64,000 nucleotides of DNA. It comes from JAGTVG01 sp964543195 (GTDB lineage Bacteria; Bacteroidota; Bacteroidia; Cytophagales; Cyclobacteriaceae). Below the pieces are notes generated by a model. The model saw only the letters and a program-made list of their open reading frames with translations, searched no databases and was not told where the DNA came from. Both the position numbers and the translations under genes were made by a program. Of the stretch, positions 9,664 to 19,244 are shown piece by piece (the stretch's first letter is position 1; each line of letters opens with the position of its first letter). The stretch is taken from contig CAZIXF010000020.1 in NCBI GenBank assembly GCA_964543195.1, positions 21,602 through 85,601 on the forward strand, written 5' to 3'.

Positions 9664-9817
9664 CCGCTTCAGATTTAGTAATTTAGTTCCATTCTCTTTT
9701 TTTTTAAAAGGGTTTCCTGATTAATTTTTTAACAACATGGAACGATTAGGGTAGTTTTCCTGTTTCTTTAATAGATCACTATTAGATTTTTTTTATTTTT
9801 TGTATAATTTTTTTGTT

Positions 9818-12800
9818 ATGAAAAAGCATAAAACACCTTCGCTCAGTAACTCTTTCGCTTTTGTCGCTGGCTTTCTTTTTTCGATGACGCTTATGTCCGG
9901 ATCCCTTTTCGCACAGCATGATGCTGGAATTACTAAAATCGACAAACCCTTGAGCCCTGTTCAGCAAGGCGTAGCACAAGACGTGGAAGTTACCTTAAAA
10001 AACTTCGGATCTGAGAACCTGACCTCCGTAACCATCACGGTAGATTATGATGGCACTTCTGGTTATGATGAGTTCTGGACTGGCACCCTGGCGCCGGGAG
10101 ATTCAGTCGAGAATATTAGTTTGGGAACGAAATCCTTCACAAACGATTTACATACCATTGAAGCCTTCACTTCTTCCCCCAATGGGAATGCGGATGATGA
10201 TGCTTCCAATGATAAGGCAACCAAGGTGATCAATGCCTGCGATCCGGTAAGCGGTGATTATACCATAGGTGCTACTGGCGACTACCCAAACTTTTCCGAT
10301 GCAGTTACCTTCCTGAACAGCAGTTGCGGGATTGATGGTCCGGTAACTTTTACGGTAGAATCGGGTAATTATCAAGAGCAGATCTCCATTCATGATATAC
10401 CCGGAACCTCCTCCACAAATACCATCACCTTCAGGCCTGATCCCGGCAATACTGATCCGGTAGTTCTTACATACGCCTCCACCACGGATGCCGATAATTA
10501 CACCCTTAAACTCAATGGAGCCGATCATGTTACTTTTTCCGGTATAACCATTAAAGCAACAGGCACCACCTATGCCCGTGTGATCGAAATTACCAACGGA
10601 TCAACCTATAATTCTTTCACCGATTGCCGGATCGAAGGCGTAAGCGAAACGGATGAGCTCGTGTTTTCCGATCCCGGAACGGATGACAATTTTTCAAATA
10701 AATTTACCGGCAATGTTTTTCTGAATGGATCTTCCGGGATTTATTTGAGAGGATTTGTACGTGCAGACGGTCTCGTTGTCAAAAAGAACGAATTCAGTGA
10801 CCAGTCAGAATATGGCATCTATATCCATGATTATGAAAATGCCGTTATCGACTCCAATTACATTCATTCATCCTTTGCGATCGATGGGGTCGCGATCGAT
10901 GAATCCAATCCCAAAAACACAACCATTACTAAAAACAGGATCATCCTCAGTTCTGGCGGCACAGGTATTCATATGGGGGTATTTGGAACTGATACTTATT
11001 CCGGAACCACGGGAGGCGTAGTAGATATATATAATAATTTTATTTCACTGAACACCACTTCTGCCGACAACGGTATTACACTAAATACCTCAACCATTAT
11101 CGCAAATGTTTTACATAATACGATCCATATCTCCGGTAATAATTCTTCAAGCAATGCATTCTATTTTCATTGGAACGGTTCTTCAACAATAGATTGCCGG
11201 AATAATATATTGGCCAACCATGCCTATGGCCGTGCAATCGGCGGGGATTTAGCCGGCTATGATTATAATCTGGTATACTCAAACGGATCCCATCTTTGTA
11301 TCGGTGCGGCAGACCTTGACGAATGGCAGCGTGATTATAGTCGAGGTGAACATTCCATTTCCGTCGACCCCTATTTTACTACAGAAACCAGCTTCGAAGT
11401 AGGCAACCCCAGGATCCAGGGAAGCGGGGTAAGCCTGCCGGCGGTAACTTTGGATATTGAAGGGGAAGTCCGGGATGCCTCGAACCCGGACCTGGGCGCT
11501 GATGAATTCACACCATCCCCGATTCCGTTATCAGGTTCGTACACGATAGGTGGCGGTTCCCCTGATTATAATACCCTGTATGACGCCGTTAAATCTGCCG
11601 TGATCAATGGCATTAGCGGTGATGTTGTGTTCAATCTGGCAGCAGGTACCTATGATGAACAAGTAACCATCCAGGAAATTGCAGGAACTTCTGAAAGCAA
11701 TACTGTTACTTTTCAATCAGCATCAGGCGATACCGCGGATGTTATCATTCAGTATACACCTGCTTACCAGCCACATAATCATGTGCTGAAGGTTGATGGA
11801 GCAGACTACCTCGTGTTTAAGGATCTATCCATCACCTCGGATACGGAATGGTGCTGGCCGGTCAGCCTGACGGCGGAAGCCACCCATAACCGCTTTGAAG
11901 GCAACCATATTTTCCTGCAGGGTGAAGTCTCATATGATTTTGATCATGCCCTGGTCCGCTCATCATCATCCAATGATTCCAGTAATTATTTTATTGCCAA
12001 TCATTTTGAAAACAATGTTCACGGCATATCCATTGAAAGTGACGCTGCAGGTGTTAATGATATTCAGATCAAAAACAACTTGTTCAGTGGTATGCAAAAC
12101 TTTGGGATATATATTATCAATTCCAGAAACCTGGAAATTTCGGGAAACCGGATAAGTGGCATAATAAGTCAAGTAAACGGATCATTGATATATCTCCGAA
12201 ATTCGAATGGTATGATATTCAATAATTTTGTGTACGCTGAAACCGGATTACAATCCTATGGGATATACCTTTCGAATGCAGACATGAAAGTTTACCATAA
12301 TTCTGTGAGACTAACCGGCAGCGGTTCGAATAGTAATTATGCATTTTATACCGGAGGACCAGATATTGCAGCAGTAAAAAACAATATTTTCATTAATCAG
12401 GCCACAGGACGGGCGATATATGCAGATACTACCGGCCTGGTCAGCGATTATAATATATTGTATACCAATGGTTCGCTGCTGGCCGCCAGTATCAATAACC
12501 TGTATTCTGCAAATCTTGAAGAATGGCAGACAGAATCCGGGGGACGGGACCTGCATTCTATTTCCCGCCTTCCGAAATTCGTCTCCGAAACCGACCTACA
12601 TACCACCGATCCCTGGATCAGCAATCTGGGAACGCCTATCGCCGAAGTGACCGTAGATATTGACGGAGAGAGCCGGGATACAGAAGCACCGGACATTGGT
12701 GCGGATGAGTTTGAGGCCGGAGTAATTTTCGCCGGAAACTACATCATAGGACCCTCCGGTGATTTCGCCAACTTTACCGAAGCCGTGGATTCCATCAGCC

Positions 12801-15250
12801 AGGTTGGGGTTATAGACACCGTCACCTTCCTTGTACAGGCGGGCACATTCAATGAACAATTTACCATTAAGGAGATCCCCTATGTTGCTGATTCTATTCC
12901 GGTTATTTTCATGGCGGAGAATGAAGGAGATGAAGTGATCCTTGAATTTACGGGAACAGCATCGGAAAATTATATTCTTAAACTGGACAGCGCCGATCAC
13001 ATCACCTTCAGGGGAATAACCTTCCGAACCAAAAGTGCTGATTATTCCCGAATTGTGGTCATTGAGAATGGAGCCACCTACAATCAGTTTATTGATAACA
13101 TCTTTGAATCATCCGGTACCGGACATGCCATCATTTTCTCTCTGGGCGATGGGGATCATGGGAATATTTTTGATGGGAATACCTTTACCGGGGGAAAGGT
13201 AGGGATCCAGATGATCGGGACCGATGAATCCAATCTTGAATCGGGCATACAGATCCTCAGTAACGAATTTTTTGACCAATTATCAACGGGTATCTATCTC
13301 AAATACCTCGATACGCCCCGGGTGGTCAATAACAGGATCCTGCATGAAAACATGATCGAAGAGCTGTATCAAGGCATCGCTCTGCTCAATTGTTCAGGTA
13401 GAAACCAAAATTACGGATTGATCGCCAATAATGTGATCTCCTATCAGGCCGACGAGCTATCCGGGGGGATCGTTTTGGATAACACCAGTAAACAGAAAAT
13501 ATACCATAACAGCGTATATATCACCGGTTCAAGTACGGAAAGCCGCTGTCTTAACCAGCAGAATGGAGGAAGCGATAACTATGCTAGAAATAATATTTTT
13601 ATGAACGAAGCTGGTGGTTTGGTTATTTATATGACCGAACCATCATCGGTATGGTGCGATTATAATGATCTGTATACCACAGGCAACTATCTTGCCTACA
13701 CAGATGTTACTATTGAAAACCTTTCCAACTGGCAGTCTTCCTATGGTCAGGACGCGAATTCCCTGAGTGTGGATCCGGGTTTTGTATCGCCAACCGACCT
13801 GCATACCTATCATCCGCTGCTGAATGGCGCCGGAACGCCTCTTGCAGAGGTCACCAAGGACCTGGAGGGCACAACACGCGACAGCACCACTCCCGATATC
13901 GGCGCTTATGAATTCTCCGATGTTGTATTTGATATCGGCCCGGATACGGTGATCTGTAAGAACACTGAAATTATCCTGGATGCTGGTGAAGGATTTGATA
14001 CCTATGCCTGGAATACGGGTGAAGCTACGCATGCCATTACCGTGGATACTACCGGCATCGAGGAAGTATACTATTCCGTTACCGTAACTTTTAATACAAA
14101 TGAATATACCGATAGCCTAAAAGTGACGTTTAAAGGCCCCAATATAGATCTATCTGATACGACAGGGTTCTGTACGGGGGAATCCATCACGCTGAATGCG
14201 GGCAGCGGTTACGCCGGTTACTTATGGTCTACCGGATCAACCGAACAAAGCATCGATATCAGTTCACAAGGGGAATATTTCGTAGAGGTCACGGATGAAT
14301 TTGGATGTACCGAGATCGATACAACTACCGTTATAGAATCTTCCGGGCCTGAAGTAAACCTGGGACCGGATCAGTCCCTGTGCGAAGGAGAGACCTTGGA
14401 CCTCGACGCCGGTACGGGCGATCAGTATCTATGGTCGGACGGCAGTACTGAACAGATCATTACCGCATCTGAAGGTGGTGAGTACGCCGTCACGGTAACG
14501 GATATTTACGGATGCGCTAACAAGGATACCATCCGGATAGAATTACTCGATTCACCAACCGTCGACCTGGGTGATACGACAGGGTTCTGTGCGGGCAGTG
14601 AAGTGATACTGGATGCTGGGGGAAGTGAGACGGACTCATATTTATGGTCAACCGGTCTCTCCGAACAGGAGTTGGTGGTCTGGCAGGAAGGTGATTATTA
14701 TATAACCGTAACAAATGCATCGGGATGTTCATCAAGCGATACCATTTATGTGGAAGAATATCCGAATCCGACAGTATCCATCATCCAGGATAATGGTGAA
14801 CTGAGGGTGGAAAACCCGGATGAAACCTATGAATATCAATGGTACGGGCCAGACTTAATTAAACTCGAGAATGGAACGGGTACGACATACACCCCCCTCG
14901 AGCGAGGTGATTATTATGTGAATGCGATCACAGAAAATGGGTGTGAAAGTTCATCCAATATTATAAACTACGTCACCACCTCACTTGGAGATGAATTATT
15001 GGCTAACGGGATCAGGATCTTTCCTAATCCGGCTGATCAGGTCCTGTATATGGAACTTACCCAACCGGGCAATTCAGTGGAATTCAGGTTGCTTGACCTG
15101 ACCGGTAAGATCGTATACGATGAAAAATTCGAGATGAGGAAGGCCGGCAATGAAATTGAGATCAATGTGTCAAACCTTAAAAAAGGTACCTATATCCTTC
15201 GTATCCGGTCTGAACATAAGGTAGTTACCGGAAAAATATTGATCAGGTAA
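9818..15250 (+). CDS. Giant secreted triple beta-helix protein with T9SS C-terminal sorting domain
   Basis: About 1,810 residues. Signal peptide (AGFLFSMTLMSGSLFAQ), then a CARDB-like domain (DAGITKIDKPLSPVQQG onward). Three long parallel beta-helix modules follow (DNA about 10252-11515, 11529-12716, 12730-13917). Each opens with a version of YTIGxxGDYxNFxDAV and closes with a version of D-x-E-G-x-x-RD...PDIGADEF, so they arose by duplication. Then come four or five PKD/Ig-like repeats of about 65 residues with C-x-G-x-x-x-x-L-x-A-G and YLWSTG(S)TEQ cores (13918-14990). The end (IRIFPNPADQVLY ... GTYILRI) is a type A T9SS sorting domain. An exported adhesin or polysaccharide-binding or -cleaving surface protein is inferred. 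ATG 9818 is chosen over the TTG at 9800. A strong terminator follows. Confidence 0.9.
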   Translation: MKKHKTPSLSNSFAFVAGFLFSMTLMSGSLFAQHDAGITKIDKPLSPVQQGVAQDVEVTLKNFGSENLTSVTITVDYDGTSGYDEFWTGTLAPGDSVENISLGTKSFTNDLHTIEAFTSSPNGNADDDASNDKATKVINACDPVSGDYTIGATGDYPNFSDAVTFLNSSCGIDGPVTFTVESGNYQEQISIHDIPGTSSTNTITFRPDPGNTDPVVLTYASTTDADNYTLKLNGADHVTFSGITIKATGTTYARVIEITNGSTYNSFTDCRIEGVSETDELVFSDPGTDDNFSNKFTGNVFLNGSSGIYLRGFVRADGLVVKKNEFSDQSEYGIYIHDYENAVIDSNYIHSSFAIDGVAIDESNPKNTTITKNRIILSSGGTGIHMGVFGTDTYSGTTGGVVDIYNNFISLNTTSADNGITLNTSTIIANVLHNTIHISGNNSSSNAFYFHWNGSSTIDCRNNILANHAYGRAIGGDLAGYDYNLVYSNGSHLCIGAADLDEWQRDYSRGEHSISVDPYFTTETSFEVGNPRIQGSGVSLPAVTLDIEGEVRDASNPDLGADEFTPSPIPLSGSYTIGGGSPDYNTLYDAVKSAVINGISGDVVFNLAAGTYDEQVTIQEIAGTSESNTVTFQSASGDTADVIIQYTPAYQPHNHVLKVDGADYLVFKDLSITSDTEWCWPVSLTAEATHNRFEGNHIFLQGEVSYDFDHALVRSSSSNDSSNYFIANHFENNVHGISIESDAAGVNDIQIKNNLFSGMQNFGIYIINSRNLEISGNRISGIISQVNGSLIYLRNSNGMIFNNFVYAETGLQSYGIYLSNADMKVYHNSVRLTGSGSNSNYAFYTGGPDIAAVKNNIFINQATGRAIYADTTGLVSDYNILYTNGSLLAASINNLYSANLEEWQTESGGRDLHSISRLPKFVSETDLHTTDPWISNLGTPIAEVTVDIDGESRDTEAPDIGADEFEAGVIFAGNYIIGPSGDFANFTEAVDSISQVGVIDTVTFLVQAGTFNEQFTIKEIPYVADSIPVIFMAENEGDEVILEFTGTASENYILKLDSADHITFRGITFRTKSADYSRIVVIENGATYNQFIDNIFESSGTGHAIIFSLGDGDHGNIFDGNTFTGGKVGIQMIGTDESNLESGIQILSNEFFDQLSTGIYLKYLDTPRVVNNRILHENMIEELYQGIALLNCSGRNQNYGLIANNVISYQADELSGGIVLDNTSKQKIYHNSVYITGSSTESRCLNQQNGGSDNYARNNIFMNEAGGLVIYMTEPSSVWCDYNDLYTTGNYLAYTDVTIENLSNWQSSYGQDANSLSVDPGFVSPTDLHTYHPLLNGAGTPLAEVTKDLEGTTRDSTTPDIGAYEFSDVVFDIGPDTVICKNTEIILDAGEGFDTYAWNTGEATHAITVDTTGIEEVYYSVTVTFNTNEYTDSLKVTFKGPNIDLSDTTGFCTGESITLNAGSGYAGYLWSTGSTEQSIDISSQGEYFVEVTDEFGCTEIDTTTVIESSGPEVNLGPDQSLCEGETLDLDAGTGDQYLWSDGSTEQIITASEGGEYAVTVTDIYGCANKDTIRIELLDSPTVDLGDTTGFCAGSEVILDAGGSETDSYLWSTGLSEQELVVWQEGDYYITVTNASGCSSSDTIYVEEYPNPTVSIIQDNGELRVENPDETYEYQWYGPDLIKLENGTGTTYTPLERGDYYVNAITENGCESSSNIINYVTTSLGDELLANGIRIFPNPADQVLYMELTQPGNSVEFRLLDLTGKIVYDEKFEMRKAGNEIEINVSNLKKGTYILRIRSEHKVVTGKILIR

Positions 15251-15268
15251 TCAATATCGGGACATCTT

Positions 15269-15300
15269 TTTGATAAATCTTTTAAAGGATGTTATCTTGA
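15269..15300 (+). promoter_or_regulatory. Candidate Bacteroidota promoter for the sulfatase gene
   Basis: TTTG at 15269-15272 and TATCTTG at 15293-15299 are 20 bases apart, matching the Bacteroidota -33/-7 pattern TTTG-N19-21-TAnnTTTG. The -7 element falls inside the left arm and loop of the terminator hairpin of the preceding gene, so start of sulfatase mRNA would be near 15305, about 20 bases before its ATG. Position fits; activity is inferred. Confidence 0.4.
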
Positions 15301-15323
15301 CGAGGATAACATCCTTTTTTTAT
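15284..15323 (+). terminator. Intrinsic terminator after the beta-helix gene
   Basis: Perfect 13-bp stem (15284-15296 with 15305-15317), 8-base loop and a run of T to 15321. It ends right at the ATG of the sulfatase gene (15325). Confidence 0.9.
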
Positions 15324-15324
15324 C

Positions 15325-16779
15325 ATGAAAAACCTGAATCTTTTTCTGCTGATCTGCTTCATAATCCTCTTCGGGCATGGCTGTAATCCGGTTAATGATG
15401 AACGGCTACCCAACATTGTGATCATTTTCACCGATGACCAGGGGTATGGGGATGTTGGCAGTTTTGGTGCCACCGGATTCACTACGCCCAATCTCGACCG
15501 GATGGCCGCGGAGGGCATGCGGTTCACCCACTTCTATTCGGCCCAGGCTGTCTGCAGTGCCTCCAGGGCCGCTTTGCTTACCGGTTGCTATCCCAACCGG
15601 ATCGGCATCAGCGGGGCCCTGATGCCCTGGGCAGAACACGGGCTCCATGAGAATGAGTTAACCATTGCTGAAATGTTAAAACAACAGGGCTATGCCACAG
15701 GGATCTTCGGTAAATGGCACCTGGGTCATCACAAGAAATTCCTTCCGTTACAGCACGGATTTGACGAATATACAGGTATTCCCTACAGCAACGATATGTG
15801 GCCGGTTGACTTTGACGGATCGCCTATCACCGGGGAGTCATCACGCCCATGGAAAGCACGTTATCCGGCTTTACCCATCATAGAAGGTAATGAAAAGATG
15901 CAGGAACTTAATACCCTGGATGACCAGAATGTCCTGACCACCCTGTACACCGAAAAAGCAGTCGATTTCATTGAAAGACATAAAGAAAAACCTTTTTTCC
16001 TCTATGTGCCTCATTCCATGCCCCATGTTCCCCTGGGTGTATCCGATAAATTCATGGGGAAAAGCCGGCAGGGCATGTACGGGGATGTGATGATGGAGAT
16101 CGACTGGTCGGTGGGAGAGATCCTGAAGACACTGGAGGATCATGGACTGGTTGACAATACACTGGTCATCTTTTTATCGGATAATGGACCCTGGCTGAAT
16201 TTCGGCAATCACGCCGGCTCGACAGGGGGCTTGCGGGAAGGCAAAGGCACCAGCTTTGAGGGTGGCCAACGGGTTCCCTGCATCATGACCTGGCCCGGGG
16301 CTATTCCGGAAGGAAAGGTATGCAACAATATGGCGGCAACGCTTGATATCCTGCCTACCCTGGCTGAGATCACCGGAGGGGCTTTGCCCGGCCATAAGAT
16401 CGACGGCGTATCGATCCTGCCTCTTCTGAAGGGCGACAGCCTCGCCAACCCCCGGGATCATCTCTATTATTATTACCGGCAGAACAGCCTGGAAGCTGTA
16501 CGTAAGGATCACTGGAAACTGGTCTTTCCCCACCCGACGCGTTCATATGAAGGGGTCCTTCCCGGCAATGACGGATTCCCGGGTGACTATAAACAGATCG
16601 AAACGGAATATACCCTATACGACCTTCGCCGTGATCCGGGAGAGGAATACGACGTCAAAGAATTATTTCCCCGGGTGGTGGAAGAACTCGAAAAACTGGC
16701 GGAGGAAGCGCGGGCCGATCTGGGCGATGATCTGAAGGAAATACCGGGAACCAATATACGTCCTGCCGGAACATTGTAA
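15325..16779 (+). CDS. Sulfatase (arylsulfatase family S1), lipoprotein
   Basis: 484 residues. A lipobox (ILFGHGC, Cys20) predicts membrane anchoring after export. The type I sulfatase fold begins PNIVIIFTDDQGYGDVG (metal Asp pair) and carries VCSASRAALLTG at about 76-87: C77 in the C-x-S/A-x-R context is the residue converted to formylglycine. GKWHLGHH, FFLYVPHSMPHVPL and FLSDNGPW are further metal/sulfate-binding motifs. It removes sulfate esters, probably from sulfated polysaccharides. The required anaerobic sulfatase-maturing enzyme is not in this window. It follows the beta-helix surface protein, a pairing that fits polysaccharide use, though no SusCD genes are present. Confidence 0.92.
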   Translation: MKNLNLFLLICFIILFGHGCNPVNDERLPNIVIIFTDDQGYGDVGSFGATGFTTPNLDRMAAEGMRFTHFYSAQAVCSASRAALLTGCYPNRIGISGALMPWAEHGLHENELTIAEMLKQQGYATGIFGKWHLGHHKKFLPLQHGFDEYTGIPYSNDMWPVDFDGSPITGESSRPWKARYPALPIIEGNEKMQELNTLDDQNVLTTLYTEKAVDFIERHKEKPFFLYVPHSMPHVPLGVSDKFMGKSRQGMYGDVMMEIDWSVGEILKTLEDHGLVDNTLVIFLSDNGPWLNFGNHAGSTGGLREGKGTSFEGGQRVPCIMTWPGAIPEGKVCNNMAATLDILPTLAEITGGALPGHKIDGVSILPLLKGDSLANPRDHLYYYYRQNSLEAVRKDHWKLVFPHPTRSYEGVLPGNDGFPGDYKQIETEYTLYDLRRDPGEEYDVKELFPRVVEELEKLAEEARADLGDDLKEIPGTNIRPAGTL

Positions 16780-16978
16780 CTGAATTTCAAAAACCTGTTT
16801 GTGCGGTCCTGCTACGGGATCTGTGGTTATTATCTTTTTAATACTTCGTAATCCCTAAGCCCGGAAAAGGATCGTCTCCGTTTTTCCGCATCTCGGCCTC
16901 TCCCCGTTTTGTCATCCGAAGCCTTCTTCAATATCCGAAGTCTTTGACGCAGGATATGGCGTATGATGATTTCCCCAA

Positions 16979-18079
16979 TCAGAATCCCATCTCCTTATCC
17001 ACCATATTCAACAAAGGATACCCATGAATATATCGATGGACATTCTCCACAAAAACAGCATTCATCCGGTCGAAGGAGAACTGGGATTGTGCTGCTATAT
17101 GAGCTGTAATGATCACATTGTGCATTTCCCATAGTTCATGATCCGGGGGAAGGGGCTCCGGATCCGTCACATCCAGGCCGGCGCCCGACAGCTTTCCACT
17201 CTTCAATGCCTCCACCAGGGAAGGGGTCTGCACCAGTTTTCCCCTGGATACATTGATGAACCAGGCGCCATCTTTCATCATTCCGAATTGCTTTTTTCCA
17301 AACATTCCACGGCTGGCTTCCGTATGAGGAGCGGCGGAAACCACCACATCCGATTGAGGGAGTATCCATTCCAGGCCCTTATCCTGGACCAGCCGGACCT
17401 CCTCGCAGATATCCCCGATCTGCTCTGTGTATTTCGGTAATATGTCCACGGCAAGCACCCGCATATCCATGGCCCTTGCCCGCCGGGCCACCTGGGAACC
17501 GATGCCTCCCAGTCCCACGATGCCCATAGTCATATCTTTCATTTCGATCATCTTTCCCTCCCGGCTCCATTGTCCTTCCCGCATATTTCGTGTTTGGCCT
17601 ACGAGGTTCCTGGTCAGGGAAAAAAGCAGGCCTATGGTATGTTCTCCTATGGCCGGTCCGTAGCAACCCTTGGCATTGGTCATTACCACATCACTTTCGA
17701 CCATTTCCGGGAAGAGATAATATTCCACCCCGGCTGACGGACTTTGCATCCATTTCAGCTTCTTTGCCATCAGGAACTGATCCCTTGATATACTACCGAA
17801 CCACACATCTGCCTGTTCAATATGTGAGGATGTACCGGGATCCAGCAAGGTAATATCCGGTGAAATACTTTTGAGCTTCTGGTGATATTCCTCCGAAAGA
17901 CCGGCTGTCATCATGATCTTTAATGGCAGTTTCGGGAGATTGTCATTTTTTAGTGTATCGTTATTCAGGAGTTCATTTCCTTCAACTGAAAGAAAAGGAA
18001 TACCGGATAAGGCTGCACCATTGACTAATGCTCCTTTCAGAAAATTTCGTCTGGATTGGTGGGTATGATCGTTTTTCAT
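16979..18079 (-). CDS. D-2-hydroxyacid dehydrogenase (NAD-dependent) with twin-arginine leader
   Basis: 366 residues. After a Tat-type leader (SRRNFLKGALVNGAALSG) comes a D-isomer-specific 2-hydroxyacid dehydrogenase: GIVGLGGIGSQVARRA (GxGxxG) for NAD, INVSRGKLV with the catalytic Arg, DVTDPEPLP with the Glu, and IITAHIAAQS with the catalytic His. The enzyme type reduces 2-oxo acids to D-2-hydroxy acids. The export signal on an NAD-dependent enzyme is odd, since free NAD is not expected in the periplasm; Tat could export it with cofactor bound, or the leader may not work. It stands alone on the minus strand; the 200 bases downstream have no gene. Confidence 0.85.
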   Translation of the reverse strand: MKNDHTHQSRRNFLKGALVNGAALSGIPFLSVEGNELLNNDTLKNDNLPKLPLKIMMTAGLSEEYHQKLKSISPDITLLDPGTSSHIEQADVWFGSISRDQFLMAKKLKWMQSPSAGVEYYLFPEMVESDVVMTNAKGCYGPAIGEHTIGLLFSLTRNLVGQTRNMREGQWSREGKMIEMKDMTMGIVGLGGIGSQVARRARAMDMRVLAVDILPKYTEQIGDICEEVRLVQDKGLEWILPQSDVVVSAAPHTEASRGMFGKKQFGMMKDGAWFINVSRGKLVQTPSLVEALKSGKLSGAGLDVTDPEPLPPDHELWEMHNVIITAHIAAQSQFSFDRMNAVFVENVHRYIHGYPLLNMVDKEMGF

Positions 18080-18206
18080 GGGGTTGTATTTTTAATTGAA
18101 TCAAAAAAATAGTAAAAATTTTACCCGGATTCCAGTAATGCAGCAGAATAAAAAATCCCTTCAGACATGAAAACTGAGATCTTAACACTTGTAAATCCTG
18201 TGCAAT

Positions 18207-19238
18207 TTAATTAACAAATATGAGTTTTTCCCGGGAAGAAATCAGCTTGCCGCAGGGAACAACCGGTAATCCCTTTTCCTCCATTATCGAAAGAAATCCA
18301 TTTTTACCCTCCGGGTCAACCGCTACCAGCAGGCCTCCGCTGGTCTGAGGATCACATAATATAAGTTTCTGTTCATCAGTCATGGGACTCACCCGGTCTC
18401 CATAACTGCTGAAATTCCTGTGCGTACCTCCGGGAATGGAACCCTGATCCAAATATTTTTTAAGTCCTGGAAGAAGTGGGATCTTCTCAAAATCCACTTC
18501 GGCAGACAGTCCGCTTCCTTCACAAATTTCACGCAGGTGTCCCAGTAAGCCGAATCCGGTTACATCAGTCATTGCCTTTACGGCATCCAGGTTACCGAAT
18601 TCATACCCAATATCATTCAGGGCAAGCATCAGACCGGTTACCTTTCTCCGGTCTTCATCCGACAAGATCCCTTTTTTCTGTGCAGTGGTTAAAATGCCTA
18701 TCCCCAGTGGCTTGGTCAGATATAAATCACATCCTTCCGTCGCCCTGTTGTTGGATTTGATCTTATTTCTTTCGACGATACCGGTAACTGCCAGCCCGAA
18801 TATCGGTTCCGGAGAATCAATGCTATGCCCGCCGGCAAGGGGAATACCTGCCCGCCGACAGGCATCCCGCGCACCGTCAACTACCCGGGCGGCTACGCCT
18901 GCAGGAATTTTATCCACCGGCCAGCCCAGAATGGATATGGCCATTAAAGGTTTTCCTCCCATGGCGTACACATCGCTGATCGCATTTACCGATGCAATTC
19001 CGCCGAATTCAAAAGGATCATCCACGATAGGCATAAAAAAATCGGTTGTGGATATTACAGCCCGTTCATCGTCCAAGGCATATACGGCAGCATCATCCCG
19101 CGTATCATTGCCTATCAGCAAAGCCGGATCCTTCACCTGATCTGTCTCAGACTTCAATATTTCATCGAGTACTTTTGGCGCGATCTTGCATCCGCATCCG
19201 GCACCATGAGAAAAAGAAGTAAGTTTTATTTTTTCCAT
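18207..19238 (-). CDS. selD: Selenide, water dikinase
   Basis: 343 residues, close to E. coli SelD throughout. It makes selenophosphate from selenide and ATP. The catalytic segment SHGAGCGCK is complete: C15 (E. coli C17) is Cys, not selenocysteine, and K18 follows. TRDDAAVY, TTDFFMPIVDDPFEFG, NAISDVYAMGG, LAGGHSID, TDVTGFGLLGH and LCDPQTSGG mark the glycine-rich and ATP-Mg sites. It starts six bases after the end of mnmH on the same strand and must be co-transcribed with it. No selA, selB or selC appears in the window, so the visible use of selenophosphate is tRNA modification. Confidence 0.97.
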   Translation of the reverse strand: MEKIKLTSFSHGAGCGCKIAPKVLDEILKSETDQVKDPALLIGNDTRDDAAVYALDDERAVISTTDFFMPIVDDPFEFGGIASVNAISDVYAMGGKPLMAISILGWPVDKIPAGVAARVVDGARDACRRAGIPLAGGHSIDSPEPIFGLAVTGIVERNKIKSNNRATEGCDLYLTKPLGIGILTTAQKKGILSDEDRRKVTGLMLALNDIGYEFGNLDAVKAMTDVTGFGLLGHLREICEGSGLSAEVDFEKIPLLPGLKKYLDQGSIPGGTHRNFSSYGDRVSPMTDEQKLILCDPQTSGGLLVAVDPEGKNGFLSIMEEKGLPVVPCGKLISSREKLIFVN

Positions 19239-19244
19239 TTTTGA

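Noticed and set aside
4317..18079. Polysaccharide utilisation locus
   Set aside because: There are a sulfatase, a glycosidase and a surface protein nearby, but no SusC/SusD pair, regulator or consistent orientation, so a PUL cannot be claimed.
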